Part shown: piece by piece, positions 22,940 through 33,620 of the stretch
Numbering within the stretch: position 1 is the stretch's first letter
Layout: every line of letters begins with the position of its first letter
Source of the DNA: Lysobacterales bacterium
GTDB taxonomy: Bacteria > Pseudomonadota > Gammaproteobacteria > Xanthomonadales > SZUA-5
Assembly (NCBI GenBank): GCA_022844135.1
Contig: JALHMG010000051.1
Coordinates: forward strand, 1-33,821
Reading direction: 5' to 3'
Length of the DNA stretch: 33,821 bases
Position numbers and translations under genes: made by a program
Notes under the pieces: model-generated
Databases searched by the model: none
What the model saw: only the letters and a program-made list of their open reading frames with translations
What the model was told of the DNA's origin: nothing

Positions 22940-24304
22940 TTGGCGACGAACCTGCAAACGAAGATCCCATTCAATCGTCTGGTCGCTTACTCGGCGCTGC
23001 AACTGCCGCTGGCAATGGCGGCACTGCCAGTCGTTCTCAACGTCACGCACTATTACGGCGAGATATTGAAACTGTCGCTGGCGATGATCGGCCCGATCCT
23101 GATTGTGTCGCGCATCATCGACGCCATCCAGGATCCCATCATCGGTCACGTCAGCGATCGGTTGACGAAGTACAAGAACGGCCGATTGATTCTGGTGGCG
23201 GCTACCGTGCCGCTGTTGATGGGCGGCTTTTTTATGCTGTTCGATCCGCCCGCGATGTTTCATCCCGTAGGCGAGGGCCCCAACCCGAATTCGACGCTGC
23301 TGAGCATTTGGCTGTTCACCGCGCTGGTGCTCGTGCACTTGGGTTATGCGTGCGTCTCGATCAGCTATCACGCCTATGGAGCCGAGCTGTCCGACGACTA
23401 CAACGAACGCACTCGGGTCACCGTCGGTCGCGAAGTGTTTGGACTGACCGGCATGATGATCGCTGTGGTGCTGCCGACCTGGCTGACTGCCCGATTCGGT
23501 GAAGCGGCTGGTTACCAGTGGCTTGGAATCGTTTATTTGCCGATTGCGCTGTTCTCGGCGTTGCCGACGCTGTTGTATTCGCCTCCGTCGGTGCATGGAC
23601 CGGTCGAGCGAAAACCCGGCGGGCTCATGGCGTCGTTCTTCGCGCCGCTGAAGAATGCGTTGTACCGCCGTTTGTTGCTGGTGTTTATCGTCAACGGTTC
23701 GGCGCTAGGAATCGCGGTCAGCGTCATGCTCTTTTATGTCGAACACGTGCTGGGTGGCGGCAAGCTGCAAGCGGGCATGATTCTGCTCGCCTACTTCATT
23801 TCCGGTGCCTTGAGCGTCCCGCTCTGGATGTATTTGTCGCGGCGTTGGAGCAAAGCTGCGGCTTGGCTATTCGGCATCCTGCTGACGATTTGTGCGATGG
23901 GAGTGGCATTCTTCTGCGGCCATGGCGATATCGGCATGTTTATCGCGATCTCCGTGATTACTGGCCTCGGGCTCGGCGCCGATTACGGATTGCCGCCTTC
24001 GATTCTCGCCGACGTCATCAACGCCCAGGAGGGCAAGGACACGCGCGGAGCGACCGGCGCTTACTTTGGAATTTGGGCTCTGTCCACAAAACTCGCCACC
24101 GCGATCGGTGCTGCTGCCTCACTGCCCGTGCTTGCGGCCCTCGGCTTCAATCCTAGTGCCGGCATTTACGACACGACGGCGTTGATCGTGGTCTACCTTT
24201 TGTTGCCGATCCTGGTCAAGATGTTGGCCGCAGCGCTGCTTTGGTGGATCAAGATCGAAGCCGAACGCCCCGCTGTCAAAGACCTTTGGGCACAGCGTCA
24301 CTGA
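22940..24304 (+). CDS. GPH-family (MelB-like) sugar/cation symporter, MFS superfamily
   Basis: About 454 residues and 12 membrane helices from LVAYSALQLPLAMAALPVVL onward. The GPH-family loop after helix 2 is visible (RIIDAIQDPIIGHVSDRL), followed by RLTKYKNGRLI. Family members import glycosides, pentosides or hexuronides with H+ or Na+. The start is unclear: TTG 22940 gives the normal length, while ATG 22820 would place the start inside the divergent methyltransferase gene. The frame is divergent from the borosin unit. A role in peptide export would be unusual for this family, so shared function is doubtful. Confidence 0.8.
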   Translation: MATNLQTKIPFNRLVAYSALQLPLAMAALPVVLNVTHYYGEILKLSLAMIGPILIVSRIIDAIQDPIIGHVSDRLTKYKNGRLILVAATVPLLMGGFFMLFDPPAMFHPVGEGPNPNSTLLSIWLFTALVLVHLGYACVSISYHAYGAELSDDYNERTRVTVGREVFGLTGMMIAVVLPTWLTARFGEAAGYQWLGIVYLPIALFSALPTLLYSPPSVHGPVERKPGGLMASFFAPLKNALYRRLLLVFIVNGSALGIAVSVMLFYVEHVLGGGKLQAGMILLAYFISGALSVPLWMYLSRRWSKAAAWLFGILLTICAMGVAFFCGHGDIGMFIAISVITGLGLGADYGLPPSILADVINAQEGKDTRGATGAYFGIWALSTKLATAIGAAASLPVLAALGFNPSAGIYDTTALIVVYLLLPILVKMLAAALLWWIKIEAERPAVKDLWAQRH

Positions 24305-24585
24305 AATTGCGCTAATGCCGCCTTGCACACCGGCCCATCGCGGTCGGCCTCGCAACTTTCGCGCATGGCTTCGCAAACGGCAATCCCCATCGTCGATCCG
24401 ATGCCCTTGACGGCGTCCGCCATCGCTTGTTCGAGGGCATTGTTGCCGTTCGAGACGCTTTGCTCCATTTTGTGGTTCACGGCCCTGACGCATTTGTCGT
24501 ATGCCACTTGAACCGGATCGCGTGTCATCCACCAGATACCGACGCCCAGCGCTCCGAGCAAGAGCAGCGCAAACAAGGTCTTCAT
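24298..24585 (-). CDS. Small membrane-anchored hypothetical protein with four cysteines
   Basis: 95 residues from ATG 24585. One N-terminal hydrophobic helix (residues 4-20, LFALLLLGALGVGIWWM) is followed by a mostly helical domain with Cys at 32, 71, 78 and 87, which could form two disulfides outside the membrane. I do not recognise the family. The 3' end overlaps the convergent transporter gene by 7 bases. It lies divergent to the large sensor gene at 24679, with 93 bases between the starts. Confidence 0.65.
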   Translation of the reverse strand: MKTLFALLLLGALGVGIWWMTRDPVQVAYDKCVRAVNHKMEQSVSNGNNALEQAMADAVKGIGSTMGIAVCEAMRESCEADRDGPVCKAALAQFQ

Positions 24586-24678
24586 GATCGAAATCCATTC
24601 GCGATGAGGAAAGCAGAAGCCTAGTCGAAGCGTTCGCAGAAATGCCAGACTTCGCAACCGAACTGGCATCATGCTGCG

Positions 24679-27600
24679 ATGACCGACCGTCTCACTGCTG
24701 CACTGATTTGCGTGTGCATGGCGCTTTTGTTTGCATGGCCGGGATCGGTGCACAGTGTCGAGCGCGATTTGGTGTTCCGCCAGTTGTCGGCCGAGCGTGG
24801 CTTGTATCAGTCAACCATTTCCGCGCTCGCGCAAGATCGCACTGGCTTCATCTGGATCGGCACGCAGTCGGGGCTTCATCGATTCGATGGCCAGGCCATC
24901 GAGTTCATTCGCATGACCGAGGATCCTGGAGCACCCGCCGAGCCGTTCGTGTCGGCACTGGCCAGCGATGGCGCCGAAGGCCTCTACGTCGGAACAGCGA
25001 CGGCAGGCGTGGCGCGCCTGGATCTGAGAACGCTGAGATTCGAATCGTTGCCGCCTACCGCTCATCTCGACGCCAAGCGCGCTCAGCAGGTCTTTCAGCT
25101 CATCGTCGATGAACGCGGCGATTTGTGGATCGCCAGCCATGCAGGTCTGGAGTATGTCGAAAGAAGCGCGAATCGGCGCCAGGTCGTTTGGACGCCGGCG
25201 AAACAAGGCTCCGCACTCGGGACTCGGTCCATGGTTGCTATGGCGGCAAGCGACATCGGCATGGTTGTCGCGGTCGGCATGAAACTACTGCAAGTCGTGC
25301 CAGGGCAAGAGCCCGCAGTCCTACTGGATGGTGAAGTGGGAATGATCGAGGCAATCGCAGCGCGAAAGCGGGGCGGCGTCTGGATCAAGTCTTCTCGCGG
25401 CCTGTACTCTTTCAATCGCGGCGCTAGTCGGCTTGTCGCCACCATCAACGCCCAAGCAAGCTCTTCCGTCGTCGTTTCGAATCTGCTCGATGATGGGCGG
25501 GATGGCGTTTGGTATGGATTGAGCGGTCATGGCCTGCTGCGGGTCGACACGGAGCGCGGACTCACGCGGTGGTTCCGCGGCGACAAAGGCGTGCCGGGCA
25601 CGCTTCCGGCCGACAACATCACGGTGTTGGCGCTCGATGCCAGTGGGCTGCTCTGGGCCGGAACCGAATACAGCGGCGTTTGGACAGCGCCCAGCGAGGG
25701 CAGCAGGTTTCGCTTGATACTGGACCATCCTGCGATTTCCGTACCAATCAGCGGCAACAATGTGCGCGCGCTGGCGGCGCGGGGCGACGCGATCTACATC
25801 GGCACTGAGGGTCAGGGTCTGAAGCGGTTGCACTGGCGTTTGGACTACATCGAAGACCTCTCGCCGTGGCTGGCTCTCGCACTGACCGATGCCGGGTTTG
25901 CGTACCCCGCTGAGATTCGCGTGCACGGATTGCGATTTGCGCCTGGCGGCGAGCTCTGGGCAGCCACCTCGGAAGGCGCATTCGCTCTGGACCTCGAAGC
26001 CGAGACCGCGCGCCTTGCCCCGATGCATCGGGATCTGCCGGCTGGCCCGCTGCAGAGATTCGTACGCAACGTGCTCTTCGATGGCGATTGGATTTGGTTC
26101 GGTACCCAGGCGCACGGCGTTTTGCGTTGCGATCGTGAGGCGAGCCATTGTCGGCAGTTCCGCGCCGAGGCGCGCCCAGGTTCGTTGTCCAATGACCTGA
26201 TACTGATGCTCGAAAAGGATGTCACTGGACGAATCTGGGCGGGCACGCTGGATGGACTGAATCGCTACGATCCCAATAGCGATCGATGGATCGTTTTCGA
26301 TCAGGACGACGGTCTGCCAAGCGCCGTAGTGCGATCTCTTATCAGCACTGAAGAGGGGGCGATCTTCGTCGGCACGCACGGCGGTTTGGCGCGCCTTCAG
26401 GGCGACCGTTTTGTGCATGACTTCAGGGTCAATGACGTCCCCGATCCCACTGTTTATGCGATGGCCGAAGACCCACAGGGAATTCTCTGGTTGTCGGGCA
26501 ATCGCGGATTGGTTGCCTACTCTCCCGATGGCAGCAGCGTGCTGCGATTTGGCCCCGAAGATGGACTGCAGGGATTCGAGTTCAACGGCGGTTCGGTGAC
26601 CGCGATTGATAACGAGTTGTTGTTCGGGGGCGTTGGTGGCATCAATGCGTTCGAGCCGGCGAAGGTGCGGGTGTCGAGTTACACAGCGCCCCTGGCCGTG
26701 ACTGCCTGGTCGATAGACGGTGCCGCTGGTGCGCCACTGGTGCCTGGCGAGCCGCTCGCCCTGGCCGCGCATCAGAGGCAGATCAGTCTGTCATTCAGCG
26801 CGCTCGATTTTCGCGCGCCCTCTCGCAACCGCTATGCGCACCGACTGCTCGGATTCGACGATCAATGGGTCGAGGGCGTGGGGCGCGGTCATGTGAATCT
26901 GACCAATCTTGCGCCCGGCAGTTACACGCTGCAATTGCGCGCCAGCAACAGCGATGGCGTATGGAATGCCGACATAGTCGAGATTCCAGTGGTCGTCGCG
27001 TCGCCTTGGTGGGCCACGCCACAAGCACGGCTGATCTATGCGCTGCTGGCGGTTTGCGGCTTGACGTTGGCCTACATCGGATTCAATCGGCGCCGACAGC
27101 GGCGGCGCGCGTACATCGAGGCTTTACGCCTTCGGGAAGACCGATTGAAACTGAGTCTGTGGGGGTCCGGGGACGGGTTCTGGGATTGGGATTTGCAATC
27201 GAATCAAATCCATCGCGACGGTCTCGACCGCATCTTGGGTCTTGCCGACAGCGAAATGGTGATGGACATCGGCGATTGGAAAGCCGGAGAGGTTCATCCC
27301 GACGATTTGCCCAAAGTCAACGAGCGCATTTTCCGCCACGTGCATGGCCAGACCGAGCATTACGAATCCGAGCATCGCCTTCGAGCGGCGAACGGCGAAT
27401 GGGTCTGGGTGCTTGCGCGCGGTAAAGTTGTCGAACGCGATGCTGCCGGGAATGCGCGTCGCGTCGCGGGAACCGTTCGAAACATCGAGCCGCAAAGGCG
27501 CGCGCAACACGAGGCCCGCATCGCCACCGAGGTGATTCGTACCATGAGCGAAGCGGTCGCCGTGCTCGACGAATCATTTTGCTTTCAACAGTGCAATCTC

Positions 27601-29160
27601 GCTTTCGAGCGCGCCAGCGGCTTTGTGGCCAGCGAACTGCGCGGATTACCCTGGTCGACATTCGACAGCAATAAACATGATCCCGCGTTCTACCGTCTGC
27701 GGCGCGATGCGTTGATGAAACATGGTCGCTGGCGCGGCGAATGTTGGCAGCGAGATCGAAAGGGCGACGAATACCTGTTTGCAGTCGATGCCATCCTGAC
27801 TCGCGAGCGCGAAACCGACGCGCCATATGTCGTGCTCGTGCAGAACGACATTACGGCACGCAAACTGGCCGAAGTGGAACTTCGCCATCTCGCCAGCTTC
27901 GATCAGTTGACCGGGTTGGCCAACCGTACCGCGCTGATGCAGGAGCTCCATCAGCGACTGAGCGAAGCGCGTGTGCGCGGTGCGCCAATTGCAATGTTGT
28001 TTATCGATCTCGATCGATTCAAGCAAATCAATGACAGCCTGGGTCACGCTGCGGGCGACGAGCTTCTGCGCGCCGTAGGCCAGCGCCTGGTCAGTCATCT
28101 TCCACAGTTGGCCTTCGTTGCTCGGCAGGGTGGCGATGAGTTCATCGTTTTGCTGGACGACAGTGCTGGAGCTCGACAGGCCAGCGACGTTGCCCACCGC
28201 TTGTTGGCTGCTTTCGCAGCGCCGCTGCAGATTCGCGGCAGCGACGTCAAAATCACGCCCAGTGTCGGCATTTCGCTTTATCCGGAGCACGCCGACAATG
28301 CCGAGGATCTGATGCGGTTTGCTGATGCCGCGATGTATGCGGCGAAAAGCGAAGGCCGCAATACTGTTGTCGTCTTCCGCAACGAGTTGGCGAGTCACGG
28401 CAAGTTGCGTTTGGAATTGGAGCACAGCGTCCGTCGCGGACCGGACTTTGCAGACTTTGAGGTTCACTATCAGCCAATATTGCGGCTAAGCGATCGCCAG
28501 CCGATCGCCGTTGAAGCTCTACTGCGTTGGCGTACAGCGGACGGACAAGTGTCGCCCACCGTGTTCGTTCCGTTGCTTGAGGAAAGCGGCTCGATCATTG
28601 AGGTAGGGCGCTTCGTGCTGCACGAAGCCTTGAGACAAGTTGCGCACTGGCGCCGAAGTCGCCCGGAATTCCGCGTTGCGGTGAACTTGTCGACGCTGCA
28701 GTTGTTGCGGTCCGAATTGACCAGCGAAATCCGTCACGCGCTCGAAGCGGCTGGTGTGCCAGGCAGCGCATTGGAGCTCGAACTGACCGAGACGTTGCTG
28801 ATGAGCAACCCCGAACAAGCAATTCTTACGCTCAGCGAGCTCAAGGCGCTGGGGGTGATCATAGCCGTAGACGATTTTGGCACCGGATATTCGTCGCTCA
28901 GCTACCTGAAACGATTGCCGATCGATAAGCTCAAGATCGACCGCGAGTTCATTCGCGACTTGATAGAAGATCCCGACGATGCGGTGATCGTAGAGACGAT
29001 GTTGGCGATGGCGCAAGCACTGAAGATTCGGGCTACAGCCGAAGGCGTCGAGAATGAGGCGCAGCTGGCGTTCTTGGCCGAACATGGTTGCCAGGAGGCG
29101 CAGGGTTTCCTTTTTAGCCGGCCACTGCCGGCTGCGGCGCTTTGGCCGGCCGCGGAGTAG
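24679..29160 (+). CDS. Large sensor: periplasmic propeller, Y_Y_Y domain, PAS-PAS-GGDEF-EAL
   Basis: 1493 residues. Signal peptide 1-26, then about 650 residues of two-component-regulator propeller repeats (GFIWIGTQSGLHRFDG; GVWYGLSGHGLLRVD; GRIWAGTLDGLNRYD) and a Y_Y_Y domain (about 690-780, LSFSALDFRAPSRNRYAHRL). One membrane helix (about 785-803) is followed by two PAS domains (about 815-950 and 955-1065), a GGDEF domain (about 1070-1230, exact GGDEF in RQGGDEFIVLL, no RxxD site in front of it) and an EAL domain (about 1235-1490: EALLRW, ELTETLL, DDFGTGYSSL, AEGVE). Both catalytic motifs look intact, so it may make or degrade c-di-GMP depending on an extracellular signal. Propellers of this type often sense carbohydrates. 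The ligand here is unknown. Confidence 0.93.
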   Translation: MTDRLTAALICVCMALLFAWPGSVHSVERDLVFRQLSAERGLYQSTISALAQDRTGFIWIGTQSGLHRFDGQAIEFIRMTEDPGAPAEPFVSALASDGAEGLYVGTATAGVARLDLRTLRFESLPPTAHLDAKRAQQVFQLIVDERGDLWIASHAGLEYVERSANRRQVVWTPAKQGSALGTRSMVAMAASDIGMVVAVGMKLLQVVPGQEPAVLLDGEVGMIEAIAARKRGGVWIKSSRGLYSFNRGASRLVATINAQASSSVVVSNLLDDGRDGVWYGLSGHGLLRVDTERGLTRWFRGDKGVPGTLPADNITVLALDASGLLWAGTEYSGVWTAPSEGSRFRLILDHPAISVPISGNNVRALAARGDAIYIGTEGQGLKRLHWRLDYIEDLSPWLALALTDAGFAYPAEIRVHGLRFAPGGELWAATSEGAFALDLEAETARLAPMHRDLPAGPLQRFVRNVLFDGDWIWFGTQAHGVLRCDREASHCRQFRAEARPGSLSNDLILMLEKDVTGRIWAGTLDGLNRYDPNSDRWIVFDQDDGLPSAVVRSLISTEEGAIFVGTHGGLARLQGDRFVHDFRVNDVPDPTVYAMAEDPQGILWLSGNRGLVAYSPDGSSVLRFGPEDGLQGFEFNGGSVTAIDNELLFGGVGGINAFEPAKVRVSSYTAPLAVTAWSIDGAAGAPLVPGEPLALAAHQRQISLSFSALDFRAPSRNRYAHRLLGFDDQWVEGVGRGHVNLTNLAPGSYTLQLRASNSDGVWNADIVEIPVVVASPWWATPQARLIYALLAVCGLTLAYIGFNRRRQRRRAYIEALRLREDRLKLSLWGSGDGFWDWDLQSNQIHRDGLDRILGLADSEMVMDIGDWKAGEVHPDDLPKVNERIFRHVHGQTEHYESEHRLRAANGEWVWVLARGKVVERDAAGNARRVAGTVRNIEPQRRAQHEARIATEVIRTMSEAVAVLDESFCFQQCNLAFERASGFVASELRGLPWSTFDSNKHDPAFYRLRRDALMKHGRWRGECWQRDRKGDEYLFAVDAILTRERETDAPYVVLVQNDITARKLAEVELRHLASFDQLTGLANRTALMQELHQRLSEARVRGAPIAMLFIDLDRFKQINDSLGHAAGDELLRAVGQRLVSHLPQLAFVARQGGDEFIVLLDDSAGARQASDVAHRLLAAFAAPLQIRGSDVKITPSVGISLYPEHADNAEDLMRFADAAMYAAKSEGRNTVVVFRNELASHGKLRLELEHSVRRGPDFADFEVHYQPILRLSDRQPIAVEALLRWRTADGQVSPTVFVPLLEESGSIIEVGRFVLHEALRQVAHWRRSRPEFRVAVNLSTLQLLRSELTSEIRHALEAAGVPGSALELELTETLLMSNPEQAILTLSELKALGVIIAVDDFGTGYSSLSYLKRLPIDKLKIDREFIRDLIEDPDDAVIVETMLAMAQALKIRATAEGVENEAQLAFLAEHGCQEAQGFLFSRPLPAAALWPAAE

Positions 29161-29173
29161 GGCGGTTGTCCGC

Positions 29174-30595
29174 TCAAAGCAGACCGTCGATCCGCGCCAA
29201 AATATCGCTGAAGAACGGATTGCATTTCATGCGCGTCAGATCGTCCTGACTCACGCGCAGCAGGCCTCGTTCGCCACGGACCGCCAACGCACCCAGTGCG
29301 ATACCGAAGCCTCCGTCGCCGCGCGGCGCCAGACCGTACAACGGGTCGTCGCAGGGAAAAGGTATCGCGATGTGCGAGAGCGAATAGACGCCGAACGGAT
29401 AGCGCAGCGTCGTTGCATTCTCTGTCCAGATGCTTGCCGAGCGGCGTCGCTCGACCAGTGTTCCATCGCTTCGCCCGCGATTGCTCAGCACAACGGCACG
29501 GTAATCGCCCTTTCCGAGCCAGTCCTCGGCCGGCAGCAAATGGTCGTAGAGCAGCCCATCGACCAGCGCGCTGCGATCGATATCGATCAACACCAGTTCA
29601 TGCCGCGCGTCGAACCGCTCGAACATCGCGATCACCGCGGCTGTACTGACAGTGTCGTCGGCCAGAGATTGAACGGCCAGGATCGGGGCGAGCTGTTCGC
29701 CGCCGATCTGCACAAGGCGACTGTCGAGCTCGCGCGTCAGCAGCGAGGACTGGCGGGCCGCATTGACTGGAAAGGAGTTGTATTTGAAAGGATTGTACTC
29801 CGGGAGCACATCGATCCACGCGGCTCCAGCAAAACTCGGCAGCGCAGCGGGCCAGCCGAGTACGCCTGCAAATCTTCCAAGTTCGCCGACGCCGATCATC
29901 GGCGAGAGCAGAACGATTCGGTCAGGACGCGGCAACGAGGTGTCATCGGTCGCATCCAGACTGACCATCAACGCCAATGCTGCGCCATTGCTGTAGCCGA
30001 CCAGGTGCAATGGCAAATCTTTCGTGTTTCGAAGCTGCGCTTCGCGCATGGCAATCTTGGCAACCGCCAGCCATTGCTGCCATTGCACCTGTGTCAAGGC
30101 ACCAGGCACCGTGCCATGACCCGGAAGCCGGGGCGAGAGTGCGAGGAATCCGCGAGCCTGATAGTGACTGGCCAAGTGGCGCAAGCTGTAAGGAGAATCG
30201 GTCAAACCATGCAACAAAACAACGATTCCTCGAGTGTCGCCGACCGGTTGAAGCTCATAACTCCGATTCCAGTCGCTTGCTAACCGCACCCGATGCATAG
30301 GACTTATCGCCGCATAGCGATTGGCCACATGCTCGTCTGCCGATTCGATGCTCGCGGCGATGGCTTGGTCGACGGTGTCCAGCAGCCGTTGTTCATGTGC
30401 AACATAATCAGACCACGTCGTCGTGGCGAGCGTCGCCACAGGCAACTCTACAGGGATCGCCTGATGCCAGGGTCGCAGCAGGCTGCTGGGCGGTGCGGTG
30501 AGCGTGCGATAGCCGATGACGCTGGCAATCGCCAGAGCCAGCGCGGTGACCGTGGCAAAGCCAATGCGCCGCGCGATTCGGGGAGTCCTGCTCAT
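29174..30595 (-). CDS. Membrane-anchored alpha/beta hydrolase (S33/lysophospholipase-like)
   Basis: 473 residues. An N-terminal membrane helix (residues 11-29, [19 protein letters not shown]) anchors a hydrolase domain facing the periplasm. Family features: [18 protein letters not shown] (about 126-143, oxyanion hole), LSPRLPGHG (about 153-161) and the nucleophile elbow GYSNG (Ser at about 204). A candidate acid is Asp in QSLADD (about 312-317) and a candidate His is in LLYDHLLP (about 349-356). The C-terminal 110 residues are an extra segment with no match I know. The start overlaps the uvrA stop (ATGA), so the gene is translated after uvrA. Substrate unknown: esterase, lipase or peptidase activity are all possible. 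Confidence 0.78.
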   Translation of the reverse strand: MSRTPRIARRIGFATVTALALAIASVIGYRTLTAPPSSLLRPWHQAIPVELPVATLATTTWSDYVAHEQRLLDTVDQAIAASIESADEHVANRYAAISPMHRVRLASDWNRSYELQPVGDTRGIVVLLHGLTDSPYSLRHLASHYQARGFLALSPRLPGHGTVPGALTQVQWQQWLAVAKIAMREAQLRNTKDLPLHLVGYSNGAALALMVSLDATDDTSLPRPDRIVLLSPMIGVGELGRFAGVLGWPAALPSFAGAAWIDVLPEYNPFKYNSFPVNAARQSSLLTRELDSRLVQIGGEQLAPILAVQSLADDTVSTAAVIAMFERFDARHELVLIDIDRSALVDGLLYDHLLPAEDWLGKGDYRAVVLSNRGRSDGTLVERRRSASIWTENATTLRYPFGVYSLSHIAIPFPCDDPLYGLAPRGDGGFGIALGALAVRGERGLLRVSQDDLTRMKCNPFFSDILARIDGLL

Positions 30596-33438
30596 CGTAT
30601 TGCGCGCGACCGCTCGCGCTTGAACAGTTCGGCAAGAAAGCGCCCCGTGTGCGATCGTTTGTTCGTGGCGATCTGCTCAGGGGTGCCAGCCGCGATGATC
30701 TCGCCACCGCCGTTGCCGCCCTCGGGCCCAAGATCAATGACCCAATCGGCGGTCTTGATCACATCGAGATTGTGTTCGATCACCACCACGGTGTTGCCAC
30801 GTTCCACCAATTCGTGCAACACCTTCAGGAGTTGTTCGATGTCGTGGAAGTGAAGGCCGGTCGTCGGCTCATCGAGGATGTAGAGAGTTTGTCCGGTATC
30901 GCGACGGCTCAACTCGCTGGCAAGCTTGACCCGCTGCGCCTCGCCGCCCGACAACGTCGTAGCCGACTGCCCGAGAGTGATGTACGACAATCCCACATCC
31001 AGTAGCGTTCGTAACTTCCGCGCCAGTTGCGGGACTGGTTCAAAGAGTTTGTGCGCATCTTCGACGGTCATCGCCAGGATGTCGGCGATCGAATTGCCCT
31101 TGTAGAGAATGTCCAGCGTCTCGCGGTTGTAGCGCTTGCCGGCGCAGACGTCACAAGGGACATAAACGTCTGGCAGGAAATGCATTTCGACCTTGATCAA
31201 CCCGTCGCCCTGACAGGCTTCGCAACGTCCGCCCTTGACGTTGAAAGAAAATCTGCCGGGCAGGTAGCCACGAGCGCGCGACTCCGGTACTTGCGCATAC
31301 AGCTCGCGAATGGGCGTGAACAGACCAGTGTAAGTCGCAGGATTCGACCGTGGCGTTCGTCCGATGGGACTTTGGTCGATGTCGACCACCTTGTCGAAAA
31401 GTTCGAGACCCTGGATGTCCTTGAACGGCGCAGGCGAACCGCTGGCGCCGTTCAGTCGCGTTGCGGCGAGTTGAAAAAGAGTGTCGTTGATGAGCGTCGA
31501 TTTGCCGGAACCCGAGACGCCTGTGACACAGACAAAACATCCGGCTGGAATCGTCAGATCGACATTCTTCAAGTTGTTGCCGCTGGCCCCAGACAGCAGC
31601 AACTTTCTATCCGCCTGGGGCGTTCTCCGCTCCCGCGGCGTTTCGATACGCCGCTCGCCCGTCAGGAACTTCGCTGTGATCGACTCGGGCGCTTGCGTAA
31701 TGGCTGCATAGTCACCCTGTGCTACCACGCGCCCGCCATGCACGCCGGCCCCCGGGCCGATATCGACGATGTGGTCGGCAAGGCGGATCGCGTCTTCATC
31801 GTGCTCAACCACGATCACCGTGTTGCCCAAATCGCGCAAGCGTAGCAACGTGCCGAGCAAGCGCTCATTGTCGCGCTGATGCAAACCGATCGACGGTTCA
31901 TCGAGCACGTACATCACACCAACCAACCCGGCGCCGATTTGGCTTGCCAGACGAATACGTTGCGCCTCGCCACCCGACAGGGTTTCGGCGGAGCGATCCA
32001 ACGTCAGGTACTGCAATCCAACATCCGACAAAAATTGCAGCCGCTCGCGAATCTCTTTCTGGATCTTCAGCGCAATCTCGCCGCGCCAACCATCCAGCTG
32101 CAGCGACTCGAATACAGCCAAGGCGCGACTGACCGGCATTGCAGTGCATTCGTTCACCGCGCGCCCGGCAACGCGCACATTTCGTGCCGAGCGATTCAAG
32201 CGAGCGCCTGCGCATTCTGGGCAGGTTCGGTGCGAGATGTACTTCGCCAGTTCTTCGCGCACAGCTTGCGAGTCGGTCTCCCGATAGCGACGTTCGAAAT
32301 TGGTGAGGATGCCCTCAAAGGGCTGCTTCTTTTTCAAACTATTCTGGCCGTCGCCGAAGTATCGAAACTCGATCAGCTCAGCGCCACTTCCGAAGAGCAA
32401 GGCTTCGCGAATGCGCTGAGGCAAGTCCTGCCAGGGCGTTTCCACATCAAACTTGTAATGTCGCGCCAATGACGTGAGCAGTTGGAAGTAGTAAGGGTTG
32501 CGCCTATCCCAGCTGCGGATGGCGCCCGCAGCGAGTGGGCGCTCCGGATGCGCCACAACGCGCTCCGGGTCGAAAAACTGCGTCACGCCCAGGCCATCGC
32601 ATGTCGGGCAGGCACCCACGGGCGAGTTGAACGAAAACAGTCGCGGCTCCAGCTCTTGCAACGAGTAGTCGCAGACCGGGCACGAAAACTTCGCCGAGAA
32701 GAGCTGCGATGGAGCTTTCTCGTCGTCCATGTCGACAAGAACCGCAAGGCCACCACCCAATCGTAGAGCGGTCTCGAACGATTCCGCCAGGCGCTGTTTC
32801 AGATCCGATCGTGGACGGAAGCGATCGACCACCGCTTCGATGGTGTGCTTGCTGCGCAAAGCCAACGCCGGAACTGCGTCGATTTCGTGCACCACGTTGT
32901 CGACACGAACGCGAACAAAGCCCTGCGCACGTAACTGCTCGAACACTTGCAAATGCTCGCCCTTGCGCTCGCGAACGACCGGTGCAAGCAGCATGTAACG
33001 ATGCTCATCCGGCAACGCCAGCGTTGCGTCGACCATCTGGCTCACGGTCTGCGCCGCAAGCGCAATGCCATGGTCAGGACAGTGCGGCACGCCAACACGC
33101 GCGTATAGCAAGCGCAAATAGTCGTAGATCTCGGTGACCGTGCCGACCGTCGATCGCGGATTGTGCGATGTCGATTTCTGCTCGATCGAAATCGCAGGCG
33201 ACAACCCCTCGATAGTGTCGACATCTGGTTTCTCCATCATCGATAAGAACTGCCGAGCGTAAGAGCTCAGCGACTCGACATAACGCCGCTGCCCTTCCGC
33301 GTAGATGGTGTCGAAGGCCAGCGAACTCTTGCCGGAACCGGACAATCCTGTGATCACTATTAGCTTGTCGCGCGGCAGATCGAGCGAGACGTTCTTGAGG
33401 TTGTGCGTGCGCGCGCCGCGGATGCGGATCGATGCCAT
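30592..33438 (-). CDS. uvrA: Excinuclease ABC subunit A
   Basis: Damage-recognition ATPase of nucleotide excision repair. 948 residues from ATG 33438, the normal length. It begins [20 protein letters not shown]; first Walker [10 protein letters not shown] (about 31-39). A first zinc module includes CPVCDYSLQ...CPTCDGLG, the insertion domain has [10 protein letters not shown], and the first ABC signature is [16 protein letters not shown]. Second half: Walker [10 protein letters not shown], zinc finger CEACQGDGL...[10 protein letters not shown], signature [15 protein letters not shown], Walker [14 protein letters not shown]. All catalytic motifs are intact. No LexA box of the enterobacterial type is seen upstream. 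It is the first gene of a two-gene unit with the hydrolase. Confidence 0.97.
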   Translation of the reverse strand: MASIRIRGARTHNLKNVSLDLPRDKLIVITGLSGSGKSSLAFDTIYAEGQRRYVESLSSYARQFLSMMEKPDVDTIEGLSPAISIEQKSTSHNPRSTVGTVTEIYDYLRLLYARVGVPHCPDHGIALAAQTVSQMVDATLALPDEHRYMLLAPVVRERKGEHLQVFEQLRAQGFVRVRVDNVVHEIDAVPALALRSKHTIEAVVDRFRPRSDLKQRLAESFETALRLGGGLAVLVDMDDEKAPSQLFSAKFSCPVCDYSLQELEPRLFSFNSPVGACPTCDGLGVTQFFDPERVVAHPERPLAAGAIRSWDRRNPYYFQLLTSLARHYKFDVETPWQDLPQRIREALLFGSGAELIEFRYFGDGQNSLKKKQPFEGILTNFERRYRETDSQAVREELAKYISHRTCPECAGARLNRSARNVRVAGRAVNECTAMPVSRALAVFESLQLDGWRGEIALKIQKEIRERLQFLSDVGLQYLTLDRSAETLSGGEAQRIRLASQIGAGLVGVMYVLDEPSIGLHQRDNERLLGTLLRLRDLGNTVIVVEHDEDAIRLADHIVDIGPGAGVHGGRVVAQGDYAAITQAPESITAKFLTGERRIETPRERRTPQADRKLLLSGASGNNLKNVDLTIPAGCFVCVTGVSGSGKSTLINDTLFQLAATRLNGASGSPAPFKDIQGLELFDKVVDIDQSPIGRTPRSNPATYTGLFTPIRELYAQVPESRARGYLPGRFSFNVKGGRCEACQGDGLIKVEMHFLPDVYVPCDVCAGKRYNRETLDILYKGNSIADILAMTVEDAHKLFEPVPQLARKLRTLLDVGLSYITLGQSATTLSGGEAQRVKLASELSRRDTGQTLYILDEPTTGLHFHDIEQLLKVLHELVERGNTVVVIEHNLDVIKTADWVIDLGPEGGNGGGEIIAAGTPEQIATNKRSHTGRFLAELFKRERSRAIR

Positions 33439-33560
33439 GAGTGGGTGTGCAGCGGTACGGGAAAGGTCCGAGTCTAGGCACAATGCCAGCATGGGTTCCG
33501 TTCAATTCACTGCGAAGCGCGCTAACGGAATCGATCACGATTTCTGAACAAACACTGTCG

Positions 33561-33579
33561 CGTCTCAGATCCTGAGACG
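33561..33579. promoter_or_regulatory. Perfect palindrome just upstream of a strong promoter
   Basis: CGTCTCAG-ATC-CTGAGACG, an exact 8-bp inverted repeat ending 7 bases before the -35 box at 33587. The position suits a regulator operator or upstream activator site, for the rightward promoter or for uvrA, whose start is 123 bases away. No T-run follows, so a terminator is unlikely. Confidence 0.5.
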
Positions 33580-33586
33580 AAATCTG

Positions 33587-33614
33587 TTGACACCCCCCAT
33601 TTCCCGGTTATGAT
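33587..33614 (+). promoter_or_regulatory. Strong sigma70 promoter, probably for an rRNA or other stable-RNA operon
   Basis: TTGACA (33587-33592), exact -35 consensus; 16-bp spacer; TATGAT (33609-33614), 5 of 6 matches to the -10 consensus. It is followed by the GC-rich discriminator GCGCGGCTC, typical of growth-rate-controlled stable-RNA promoters. Transcription would start near 33621. No protein frame begins in the 200 bases that follow. The predicted product lies beyond the window edge. Confidence 0.7.
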
Positions 33615-33620
33615 GCGCGG

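Noticed and set aside
33555-33568. CTG...CAG near the uvrA promoter as a LexA box
   Set aside because: The spacing between CTG and CAG is 8 bases, not 10, and the core does not match known gamma-proteobacterial LexA sites.
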